NCBI GenBank assembly: GCA_965659945.1 | Contig: CBFHYJ010000055.1 | Coordinates: forward strand, 1-10,588 | Length of the DNA: 10,588 bases | DNA from: VMDJ01 sp965659945 | GTDB taxonomy: Bacteria; Pseudomonadota; Gammaproteobacteria; Chromatiales; Chromatiaceae | Direction of reading: 5' to 3' | In this document: positions 1 to 7,209 of the stretch, in pieces | Layout: every line of letters starts with the position of its first letter | Position numbering within the stretch: position 1 is the first letter of the stretch | Notes under the pieces: generated by a model | The model's database searches: none | The model's input: only the letters and a program-made list of their open reading frames with translations | Told to the model about the DNA's origin: nothing | Program-made: the position numbers and the translations under genes

Positions 1-25
1 ACGGGTTTAGAGCCCAGAGGAAGTA

Positions 26-241
26 ATGCCAAACGTACGTGTTAAAGAAAACGAGCCGTTCGAAGTTGCGATGCGTCGCTTCAAGCGTTCATGCGAAAAA
101 GCTGGCACGCTTGCAGATGTTCGTAAGAAAGAGTTCTACGAGAAGCCAACTTGGGAGCGTAAGCGTAAAGCTGCAGCTGCTGTAAAGCGCTGGCAGAAGA
201 AGCTGAGCCGTGAAAACCGTCGCTTCGAGCGTCAGTACTAA
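26..241 (+). CDS. rpsU: 30S ribosomal protein S21
   Basis: Small-subunit ribosomal protein S21, a basic protein of the 30S platform that acts in translation initiation. The 71-residue product has the usual family length. It carries the diagnostic ENEPFEVAMRRFKRSCEKAG segment (about residues 8-27), then EFYEKPTWERKRK and a lysine/arginine-rich helical tail. The start is supported by a purine-rich Shine-Dalgarno (AGAGGAAG) four bases upstream. It is the first gene of the macromolecular-synthesis operon, co-directional with the yqeY-like gene, dnaG and rpoD, and the gap to the next start is only 24 nt. Nothing about it is unusual. Its promoter probably lies upstream of the window. Confidence 0.97.
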   Translation: MPNVRVKENEPFEVAMRRFKRSCEKAGTLADVRKKEFYEKPTWERKRKAAAAVKRWQKKLSRENRRFERQY

Positions 242-265
242 TTCATTTCGTTAAGGTTTGATTCG

Positions 266-706
266 GTGCTAAAGGCACAGATCATCGACGATATGAAAGC
301 CGCTATGAAAGGCGGCGAAAAGGCGCGCTTGGGCGTTATCCGCTTAATCACCGCTGCGATTAAGCAGCTTGAAGTGGATGAGCGCATCGAGCTAGACGAT
401 GAGCAAGTGCTCGTTGTGCTCGACAAGATGGTCAAGCAGCGTCGCGATTCGATTAAGCAATATACCGATGCTGGTCGTGAAGATCTGGCGGCCATAGAAG
501 AAGCTGAAGTCGAAATCATCCAAACCTATCTACCTGCAGCACTTAGTGAAGATGAGATCGCCGCAATTGTTGAAGCCGCTATCGCACAAACTGGCGCAAG
601 CAGCATGGCTGATATGGGCAAGGTGATGGGTATCGTGAAGCCACAGGTTCAAGGCCGCGGTGACATGGGTGCCATCTCCGGCATCGTTAAGCAAAAATTG
701 GGCTGA
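266..706 (+). CDS. GatB/YqeY domain-containing protein
   Basis: A 146-residue stand-alone GatB/YqeY-domain protein. The domain resembles the C-terminal tail of the amidotransferase subunit GatB that contacts tRNA; the cellular role of the free protein is not settled. The sequence shows the family pattern: an N-terminal helix (LKAQIIDDMKAAMKGGEK), an R-x-IKQY-x-DAGREDL segment around residues 60-74, IIQTYLP (about 85-91), and a C-terminal GKVMGIVKPQVQGRGDM motif (about 118-134). The start codon is GTG, supported by an AAGG Shine-Dalgarno about nine bases upstream (253-256). The gene sits between rpsU and dnaG, a position also seen in pseudomonads and related gammaproteobacteria but not in E. 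coli, and is probably cotranscribed with them. Confidence 0.93.
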   Translation: MLKAQIIDDMKAAMKGGEKARLGVIRLITAAIKQLEVDERIELDDEQVLVVLDKMVKQRRDSIKQYTDAGREDLAAIEEAEVEIIQTYLPAALSEDEIAAIVEAAIAQTGASSMADMGKVMGIVKPQVQGRGDMGAISGIVKQKLG

Positions 707-745
707 GCTCTGTCGCCCTTTTCCCTGCCCTGATACGCTTCGGCT

Positions 746-2473
746 ATGGCAGGTAGCATTCCACAGCAATTCATTGATGACCTTTTGAGTCGTGTCGATA
801 TCGTCGATGTGATCAATCGGCGTGTCACCTTGCAAAAGAAAGGCAAGGAATATCAAGCCTGCTGCCCTTTCCATGGTGAAAAGACACCGTCATTTACGGT
901 CAGCCCGAGTAAGCAGTTCTACCACTGCTTTGGGTGTGGCGCGCATGGCACTGCAGTTGGTTTCTTGATGGAATACGATCGCCTAAGTTTTCCCGAAGCA
1001 ATAGAAGAGCTCGCTACCGATCAAGGTATCGAAGTCCCTCGCGAACTAACCTTTAACAACAAAGGACCAGACCACAAACCGATCTATGATTTACTGCAAA
1101 AGGTCTCTCAGTTTTACGAGCAACAGCTTCGCGAACACCCCAGCAAACAACAAGCGGTCGATTACCTTAAACAACGCGGCTTAAGTGGTGAGATAGCCAA
1201 AGATTTTGCCCTCGGTTACGCGCCACCCGGTTGGGACAACGTGCTCAAGCGTTTTGGCGGCGATGATAAAAAGCTCCAAGTTCTGCGCGATGCCGGTCTG
1301 ATCAGCGAAAAAGAAAACGACAAACGGTATGACCGCATGCGCGAACGGATTATCTTCCCGATTCGCGATGGACGAGGTCGCGTCATAGGTTTTGGTGGAC
1401 GCGTACTCGGTGATGACAAACCCAAGTATCTCAACTCACCTGAAACGCCCGTCTTCCATAAAGGCCAAGAGCTCTATGGTCTGTATGAAACGCGCCAAAC
1501 GCATAAACAACCCGATCAGATTCTCGTCGTTGAAGGTTATATGGATGTAGTTGCCTTAGCGCAATTTGATATTCGCAATGCAGTTGCAACCTTAGGCACT
1601 GCAACCACACCCGATCACCTTAAAAAGTTATATCGCGCCGCTAACGAGGTGGTGTTCTGCTTCGATGGCGATCGCGCTGGTCGAGATGCCGCATGGAAGG
1701 CACTGAAGACTGCATTGCCTTTAATGTCAGATGGTCGTCAAGCGCGCTTCCTGTTCTTACCTAATGGCGAAGATCCTGATTCATTGGTGCGCAAAATCGG
1801 CACCGATGCTTTCCGTGAAGAACTGCAGCATGCTCAGCCACTCTCAGAATTCTTGTTTGCCAAGCTTGAATCACAAGTCGACACCAACAGTATTGATGGA
1901 CTGGCACGCATGGGTGAGCTCGCTAAACCACTTCTCGCTGAATTACCGCAAGGCACCTTTCGCGTAATGATGGAAAAAGCGCTTGAGCAACGCCTTGGGA
2001 TCAGCGTGGATATCGGCAAAGCTAAACCGCCAGAAAACACCCCAATTAAGCGACGAGCGAAGCCCGCGGCAGCGAACTCAACGCCTGGCATGTCTCCTGT
2101 GAGCAAAGCGGTGGCGATTGTGCTGCAACATCCGAATGCAGCTTTAGCTAAATTACCCTCTAATTGGCGCGATCTCCAAGAAAAAGGCATCGAAGTACTC
2201 TCGAATTTAATCGATCGTGTTAAATCCAACCCGAACACTCACAGTGCGGCGCTCGTCGAAGCAGCAGATGAATCACTTCGTCCGTATCTGGCAAAGTTAG
2301 CGGTCGCTCACATCGCGGTGATGGATGACGCGCCCGAGCAACTAAACGGAATTCTCTCCAGCCTTTTGCGCAGTCATCAAAAAAACACATTACAACAATC
2401 ACTTACCGACAAACCGGTTAGTCAGATGAGCGACGAAGAGAAGCAAAAGCTTCGCGATGCCTTTAAGCGCTAA
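746..2473 (+). CDS. dnaG: DNA primase
   Basis: Replicative primase that makes RNA primers at the fork and is recruited by the DnaB helicase. The 575-residue length is close to E. coli DnaG (581). The N-terminal zinc ribbon is visible as C40, H43, C61 and C64 (CCPFH and CFGCG). The catalytic core includes the basic segment ERIIFPIRDGRGRVIGFGGR (200-219). The TOPRIM motifs are EGYMD (263-267, catalytic E263) and FDGDRAG (306-312, metal-binding D307 and D309), followed by GEDPD (341-345). The less conserved C-terminus (from about 440) corresponds to the helicase-binding domain. The start MAGSIPQQFIDDLL matches the canonical primase N-terminus. I see no good Shine-Dalgarno before it, so translation may be weak or coupled to the upstream gene, which fits the low expression known for primase. 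Confidence 0.97.
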   Translation: MAGSIPQQFIDDLLSRVDIVDVINRRVTLQKKGKEYQACCPFHGEKTPSFTVSPSKQFYHCFGCGAHGTAVGFLMEYDRLSFPEAIEELATDQGIEVPRELTFNNKGPDHKPIYDLLQKVSQFYEQQLREHPSKQQAVDYLKQRGLSGEIAKDFALGYAPPGWDNVLKRFGGDDKKLQVLRDAGLISEKENDKRYDRMRERIIFPIRDGRGRVIGFGGRVLGDDKPKYLNSPETPVFHKGQELYGLYETRQTHKQPDQILVVEGYMDVVALAQFDIRNAVATLGTATTPDHLKKLYRAANEVVFCFDGDRAGRDAAWKALKTALPLMSDGRQARFLFLPNGEDPDSLVRKIGTDAFREELQHAQPLSEFLFAKLESQVDTNSIDGLARMGELAKPLLAELPQGTFRVMMEKALEQRLGISVDIGKAKPPENTPIKRRAKPAAANSTPGMSPVSKAVAIVLQHPNAALAKLPSNWRDLQEKGIEVLSNLIDRVKSNPNTHSAALVEAADESLRPYLAKLAVAHIAVMDDAPEQLNGILSSLLRSHQKNTLQQSLTDKPVSQMSDEEKQKLRDAFKR

Positions 2474-2507
2474 TTTTCAACTAATTTCTTAAGTGTCATA
2501 GCCGAAA

Positions 2508-2527
2508 AGCGTTTCCGACGCTATAAT
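2508..2527 (+). promoter_or_regulatory. candidate rpoD promoter -10 with abutting hairpin
   Basis: In the 122-nt gap between dnaG and rpoD there is a perfect TATAAT at 2522-2527. A small dyad (AGCGT, five-base loop, ACGCT; 2508-2522) ends directly on it. No convincing -35 hexamer lies 16-18 bp upstream, so this is either a weak or activator-dependent promoter or a coincidental match. An internal promoter giving extra rpoD expression is typical of this operon. The rpoD ribosome site (GAGAGG, 2586-2591) lies about 60 nt downstream. Confidence 0.45.
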
Positions 2528-2595
2528 GGTGGGCTTGATGCGTTATTTTTGCGCAACACCCCAATTCGACATTTGAATTCTTCCTGAGAGGCTTC

Positions 2596-4410
2596 ATGAA
2601 CCAGGCAACCCAGCAACAAAACAGCATCCGCGACCTGATTGCTAAAGGTAAAGAGCAAGGCTTTTTGACTTACGCCGAGGTGAACGATCACCTCCCAGAC
2701 TCTGTCGTTGATCCGGAGCAGATCGAAGATATCGTCCGCATGATCAACGACATGGGCATCTCAGTGCACGAGCAAGCACCCGAGGAAGAAAACACCCTTT
2801 CTGACAATGCTGTTTCTACCGATGATGACGCAGCAGAAGCTGCTGCAGCCGCACTAGCAACTGTCGATAGCGACTTTGGCCGCACCACCGACCCTGTGCG
2901 TATGTACATGCGTGAGATGGGTACCGTTGAGCTACTTACCCGTGAAGGTGAGCTGCGTATCGCAAAGCGTATTGAAGCTGGTCTCAATCAAGTGGGTTAT
3001 GCCGTTGCGCTATTTCCGCCTTGCGTACAGATGCTTCTCAACAAATTTGACGAAGTAGATGCAGAAGAGACTCGTCTTAACGATGTTATCGCGGGCTTCA
3101 AACTTCCAGACATTGGTGATGCAACCCCAATGCCTGCAAACAGTAACAATTCTGACGACAGTGACGACGACGATGATGCCGAGCCAGAAGATACTGGTAT
3201 CGACTTAGAGGAAGTTGCTGCTAAGCGCAAAGACCTTAAGCGTGCCTTCAACGCATGGACCAAGCTTCTGCAGAAAGAAGGCAACTCCGACAAAGCTCGT
3301 AAAGCTGGCCAGAAATGTGCAGATGCTTTCATGGAATTCCGTCTGTCGCCTCAGCTGTTCACTGATGTCGCAAACATCTTGCGTAACCACATCAGCATGA
3401 TTCGCGAATATGAGCGCACAGTGCTTGATCTTGCCGTTAACGAATCAGGCATGCCGCGTAAAGATTTCATCACAACGTTCCCAAAGAACGAGACCGATGC
3501 TAACTGGCTACAAACACAACTCAAGGTAAAAGCTGACTGGGCAACCAAGTTAGCTGAGTTCGCTCCTGAAATTGAGCGTTGCCAAACCAAGCTGGCCGAT
3601 ATGGAAGAAACCAGCATGATGACTATTACGGATGTGAAAGAAACCAACCGTTTAATGTCGATTGGTGAAGCGAAAGCACGTCGTGCAAAGAAAGAGATGG
3701 TCGAAGCTAACCTACGCTTGGTTATATCTATTGCTAAGAAATACACCAACCGTGGTCTGCAGTTCTTGGATCTAATCCAAGAAGGCAATATTGGTTTGAT
3801 GAAAGCGGTTGATAAATTTGAATACCGTCGTGGTTATAAGTTCTCAACTTATGCGACTTGGTGGATTCGCCAGGCAATCACTCGTTCGATTGCTGACCAA
3901 GCACGCACCATCCGTATCCCAGTTCACATGATCGAAACGATCAACAAGCTGAACCGTATCTCACGCCAGATGATTCAAGAGATGGGTCGTGAACCAACTC
4001 CTGAGGAATTGGCAGAACGTATGGATATGCCTGAGGATAAGATCCGCAAGGTACTCAAGATTGCAAAAGAGCCAATCTCAATGGAAACCCCAATCGGTGA
4101 TGATGAAGATTCACATCTGGGTGATTTCATCGAAGACCAAGGTGCCTCATCGCCTATCGATATGGCAACCTCTGAAGGTCTACGCGAGTCGACTCAAAAT
4201 ATGTTGTCAGGTCTTACCGCACGTGAAGCAAAGGTATTGCGCATGCGCTTCGGCATCGACATGAACACGGACCACACCCTCGAGGAAGTGGGCAAACAGT
4301 TCGATGTAACGCGTGAGCGTATCCGTCAGATCGAAGCGAAAGCACTACGCAAATTGCGTCACCCGACTCGTTCGGAAAAGTTACGTTCGTTCCTCGATAG
4401 CGACTCATAA
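2596..4410 (+). CDS. rpoD: RNA polymerase sigma-70 factor RpoD
   Basis: Primary housekeeping sigma factor, 604 residues. Region 1.1 occupies about residues 1-80. Region 1.2 is recognisable at DPVRMYMREMGTVELLTREGE (99-119). The non-conserved region contains an aspartate-rich stretch (about 185-200). Region 2 begins near 367 and includes the core-binding and -10-recognition helix (NLRLVISIAKKYTNRGLQFLDLIQEGNIGLMKAVDKFEYRRGYKFSTYATWWIRQAI spans 372-428; Y419, W422 and W423 in the melting/-10 segment). Region 3 follows KLNRISRQMIQEMGREPT. Region 4.2 is TLEEVGKQFDVTRERIRQIEAKALRKLRHP (561-590), the helix-turn-helix for -35 recognition. The start has a GAGAGG Shine-Dalgarno. It is the last protein gene of the operon and is followed at once by a strong terminator. 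Confidence 0.98.
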   Translation: MNQATQQQNSIRDLIAKGKEQGFLTYAEVNDHLPDSVVDPEQIEDIVRMINDMGISVHEQAPEEENTLSDNAVSTDDDAAEAAAAALATVDSDFGRTTDPVRMYMREMGTVELLTREGELRIAKRIEAGLNQVGYAVALFPPCVQMLLNKFDEVDAEETRLNDVIAGFKLPDIGDATPMPANSNNSDDSDDDDDAEPEDTGIDLEEVAAKRKDLKRAFNAWTKLLQKEGNSDKARKAGQKCADAFMEFRLSPQLFTDVANILRNHISMIREYERTVLDLAVNESGMPRKDFITTFPKNETDANWLQTQLKVKADWATKLAEFAPEIERCQTKLADMEETSMMTITDVKETNRLMSIGEAKARRAKKEMVEANLRLVISIAKKYTNRGLQFLDLIQEGNIGLMKAVDKFEYRRGYKFSTYATWWIRQAITRSIADQARTIRIPVHMIETINKLNRISRQMIQEMGREPTPEELAERMDMPEDKIRKVLKIAKEPISMETPIGDDEDSHLGDFIEDQGASSPIDMATSEGLRESTQNMLSGLTAREAKVLRMRFGIDMNTDHTLEEVGKQFDVTRERIRQIEAKALRKLRHPTRSEKLRSFLDSDS

Positions 4411-4415
4411 AAAAG

Positions 4416-4439
4416 TGGCGCACCGGATGCGCCATTTTT
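4416..4439 (+). terminator. rho-independent terminator after rpoD
   Basis: A perfect 7-bp stem (TGGCGCA / TGCGCCA) with a five-base loop (CCGGA) is followed by TTTTT, starting six bases past the rpoD stop codon. An A-run precedes the stem, so it could also work from the opposite strand. It marks the end of the rpsU-rpoD operon. Confidence 0.92.
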
Positions 4440-4453
4440 CATCCACTCTATTC

Positions 4454-4530
<77 letters not shown>

Positions 4531-4563
4531 CTCTCCCCTATCTATATAGACATATGGCAGCTT

Positions 4564-4711
4564 AACCATAAGATGGCACAAATTGTCATCTTATGGTCTA
4601 ACAACTCGAAGCTGTGTATATAAAACAATGACTTAAGTAAAAATGCCAAGTTATGGGTTCTAAATTAGATGTTCACATCAAAAGTTTTGACGCATAAGTT
4701 GGCACAAGCTT
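4564..4711. repeat. four-copy short repeat, putative transposase-binding sites
   Basis: Four related sites lie between the tRNA and the tniQ stop codon. They are CCATAAGATGGCACAAATT from 4566 (+), CCATAAGATGACAATTTG on the - strand (4579-4596), CCATAACTTGGCA on the - strand (4644-4656), and GCATAAGTTGGCACAAGCTT from 4692 (+). The shared core is CATAAGnTGGCA. Such clusters of ~20-bp sites are what TnsB-family transposases bind at element ends, so I infer this is the tRNA-proximal end. The last copy touches the tniQ stop codon. The mixed orientation is unusual, since sites within one Tn7 end normally share an orientation. Confidence 0.6.
4565..4597. repeat. perfect 11-bp palindrome near the tRNA-side junction
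   Basis: ACCATAAGATG (4565-4575) is perfectly inverted at 4587-4597 (CATCTTATGGT). The pairing continues inward with one G-T wobble and two more pairs. It lies about 113 bp past the tniQ stop codon. Neither strand has a T-run after it, so it is not an ordinary intrinsic terminator. It consists of two repeat copies placed head to head and may be a paired transposase site or the element border. Confidence 0.7.
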
Positions 4712-6047
4712 ATTTCTCTTTTAGCCTAGCTCGAAATTTCGATGAAACCTTCTGAAAGGTCTCATAAATATATTTTGGGGAATACAACTCGGGATCCGAG
4801 CTCATATTTTCAATTACGCAAGTTAAATCCCATGAGCCATTACTTTGATAACACTTTACTACCGTTTTAAAGATATCCTTATAAAGCTCATTTTCCTTAT
4901 CTTTATTTTTAGCTTTTTTATACGCTTTATATATCGTTGACACTTGACGCAATTGATCAGAGAAATGCTGCTCAATCATTCCCTTCGAAACCCCAAACTT
5001 ATGAGCGATTGAATCACGACAAACAGGAGGCTCATTTCCCTTTATGATTTTTTGAATATACCTAGAAATTTCGTCGACTTTATTTATCTGTTCTGCTCTA
5101 AAACGAAAATTAAATTGCTGCTGGATATTTTTACCTACATACCACTCAAATACCAAAGGATTCTTGAAAAGAAAACTTAAACTTTTAAGCCCAAGCCCCT
5201 TCCCCATTATTAAAAAAGACTCTAGAGATATTAAATGCTTTTCAGCTAGCCAATCCAATAAGGTATCTCTACTTATTCCAATAGCAGAAGAAAGAATATT
5301 GTGGCCATCGCGACCCAATCCATCAGCAAGAGTTTTTAGATTAGCGACGATATTCCCCATTGTGTATGTTTTGAATATATTTGGGTTAGTCGGTGAGTGG
5401 AAAATGCTCAAAAAATCTAACTCTTGGCTGATCTCGTCAAGTTGCTCTTCGTCTTCCCTGTAATCAACACATGGGGAATAAGTTAGTGATTTACCGCATG
5501 AGTGGCAAAAGCCAGGTTCTCTGTTAAAGGAGATATATGGTTGTTTTACATAACAATGACCACACCGATCAGACAATCTAACCTTATGCTTTACACAATA
5601 TCTTGATAGCTCTAGCGACCAGTATAGATCGTCAAAGATAGGCGTTTCGTTTTCACAATTCAGTGTGAATCCAGTTCTTTCTGAATAACAAAATGGACAC
5701 CACTTCTTATGTTTAGCTATAACCCCATGTGCATAAGGATCTAAAAACCCATCTAAATACGCATAGGAGCCTAAGCTTCTATCTATCCCCGTAAGCTCGT
5801 ATAGACGTTCTTGAGTATTTTGGCTTTTTGAAGTGACCGAATTGCAAAATGTAGCGACAGAAAAATTTAGATCAACCGGATTACCTGTCACCTGTAAAAT
5901 TTCCCTACTGATAAATGTAGAGGGTGGTAAGTTATATTTCCAACTTATACGTCGAATAAATGAAAGATTAGACTCACCCTTAAATCTCTCATCATTTGTA
6001 ACGAAATACTTTATGAGCCTTCTATCATTGATAAATGACTTATTCAC
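4710..6047 (-). CDS. tniQ: TniQ/TnsD-family transposition target selector
   Basis: A 445-residue TniQ-family protein, the subunit that recognises the insertion site and hands it to TnsC. The N-terminal region has the family-like GESNLSFIRRISWKYNLP segment (24-41). The zinc-binding core shows paired ligands C117/C120, C151/H154, C162/C165 and C181/C184. The C-terminal half contains helix-turn-helix-like segments (IAHKFGVSKGMIEQHF, about 347-362). The length is nearer to Tn7 TnsD (508) and Tn5053 TniQ (405) than to the very short TniQ of V-K CRISPR transposons, which favours direct DNA recognition. The start is GTG at 6045-6047, inside the 3' end of tnsC in another frame, suggesting translational coupling. 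There is no early alternative Met. Its target is not provable from sequence; the adjacent tRNA is the natural candidate. Confidence 0.88.
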   Translation of the reverse strand: MNKSFINDRRLIKYFVTNDERFKGESNLSFIRRISWKYNLPPSTFISREILQVTGNPVDLNFSVATFCNSVTSKSQNTQERLYELTGIDRSLGSYAYLDGFLDPYAHGVIAKHKKWCPFCYSERTGFTLNCENETPIFDDLYWSLELSRYCVKHKVRLSDRCGHCYVKQPYISFNREPGFCHSCGKSLTYSPCVDYREDEEQLDEISQELDFLSIFHSPTNPNIFKTYTMGNIVANLKTLADGLGRDGHNILSSAIGISRDTLLDWLAEKHLISLESFLIMGKGLGLKSLSFLFKNPLVFEWYVGKNIQQQFNFRFRAEQINKVDEISRYIQKIIKGNEPPVCRDSIAHKFGVSKGMIEQHFSDQLRQVSTIYKAYKKAKNKDKENELYKDIFKTVVKCYQSNGSWDLTCVIENMSSDPELYSPKYIYETFQKVSSKFRARLKEK

Positions 6048-7206
6048 AAATATCTCTGACAGGTTTTCTTTCTCCAGGCCTTCTATTCTTTTTTGCCTTT
6101 AAATCTAAAATTTTTGCCTCATTACAATTAGATTCATTAGAAGGCACTGCCCTATCGTTTAGAGTATCCTCCTGTACGCCCAACATTGCAGATACATCAT
6201 TCAAATCAACATCAGCATAAAACGCTTTACCTTCTTTTATTTCTTCAGCAATACGTAGCAAGTCCCTATTAGCAAGCTTAGTATTATAGAAATGCTTTAT
6301 TCCTAGAGCTGAGTCATTTGAATTTAATGCATCAGATAAGGCTCTATACACCCATTGTTTTAATATCCCGATACAACCACAGCAACCTACAAAGACTTCA
6401 TCTTTATGCGAAAGCAATCCATCATCAAGCTTTATAGGCACGTGCGATAACAAGCCCAAAAAAGCGGATAGATAAGAATCATTGGAATAATCACTGCTAT
6501 GCGAATACGCAGGAAATTCAATATCAATTGTTCTTCTTGCGAGTTGTGCACTTTTCTGAAGAGACATGACTGATTCATACGTGCCAACACAAATTAATTT
6601 ACAGCCAGTCTTGTTGGAAAGCCCCTTAAGTATATCTAGCAACCGCTCACCTAGCTTCCCTCCAAATTTAATGAAATGTTGAAACTCATCAATTATTAAG
6701 CATTTACAGTTGTAGTCTTCAAGACGGGTTTCAACATAACGAGCTAATTCTTCTTCAGTGGCTTTTCTTCCTGAAAATAATTTACCCTTACCGCTCCCAT
6801 CTAAGACTGGGAAGCCATAAACTTTAATATTTTCGGGATAATCCATTTCATGCAGAAGGCGAATATAGAAATCCTTCATCGATAATGCAGCTATAGAACT
6901 AACAGATGCTTCTATATAGATTGCCGGTAGATTCGTTATTAAATCCTCATGGCCATCATAATCATTCCAATAATGCTCCATTAACATCTGACACAAAAGA
7001 GTTTTGCCCACTCCAGTTGGCCCAGAGACCAAAGCAATCGATTGATCAGATTGCCCAATCACTTTTCTTTTGAGTGATGAAAAAACCTCTTCAATCATCT
7101 GATGATGAAGAACAAACCCCTTATCAAAGTAGTGCAGCTTTTCACTACTCTCTTTATCGAGTAACGAATCTGGAAAGCGTCTTTTTGGATGCCATCGACT
7201 ACCCAT
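6040..7206 (-). CDS. tnsC: TnsC/TniB-type AAA+ ATPase
   Basis: ATP-dependent transposition regulator that links the target selector to the transposase and, in characterised relatives, forms filaments or rings on target DNA. Walker A is GPTGVGKT (62-69) and Walker B is CLIIDE (169-174), followed by a sensor-like ICVGTYESV (205-213) and candidate arginine fingers in QLARRTIDIEF (221-231). The 388-residue length is between TniB (~300) and Tn7 TnsC (555). The C-terminal tail is lysine/arginine-rich (LKAKKNRRPGERKP, about 370-383). It starts 3 nt after the tnsAB stop codon and overlaps tniQ by 8 nt, so the three genes form one tight operon. I see no clear Shine-Dalgarno, consistent with coupling to tnsAB translation. 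Confidence 0.92.
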   Translation of the reverse strand: MGSRWHPKRRFPDSLLDKESSEKLHYFDKGFVLHHQMIEEVFSSLKRKVIGQSDQSIALVSGPTGVGKTLLCQMLMEHYWNDYDGHEDLITNLPAIYIEASVSSIAALSMKDFYIRLLHEMDYPENIKVYGFPVLDGSGKGKLFSGRKATEEELARYVETRLEDYNCKCLIIDEFQHFIKFGGKLGERLLDILKGLSNKTGCKLICVGTYESVMSLQKSAQLARRTIDIEFPAYSHSSDYSNDSYLSAFLGLLSHVPIKLDDGLLSHKDEVFVGCCGCIGILKQWVYRALSDALNSNDSALGIKHFYNTKLANRDLLRIAEEIKEGKAFYADVDLNDVSAMLGVQEDTLNDRAVPSNESNCNEAKILDLKAKKNRRPGERKPVRDICE

Positions 7207-7209
7207 CGT

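Noticed and set aside
3145..3195. Aspartate-rich stretch in RpoD (about residues 184-200)
   Set aside because: Primary sigma factors of gammaproteobacteria usually have an acidic, variable segment in the non-conserved region, so this is normal.
4565..4597. Palindrome as an intrinsic terminator for the tns operon
   Set aside because: No T-run follows the stem on either strand, the stem is AT-rich, and both arms match other repeat copies, so a protein-binding role fits better.
4564..4711. Short CRISPR array
   Set aside because: The repeats are in both orientations, unevenly spaced and imperfect, with no cas genes nearby.
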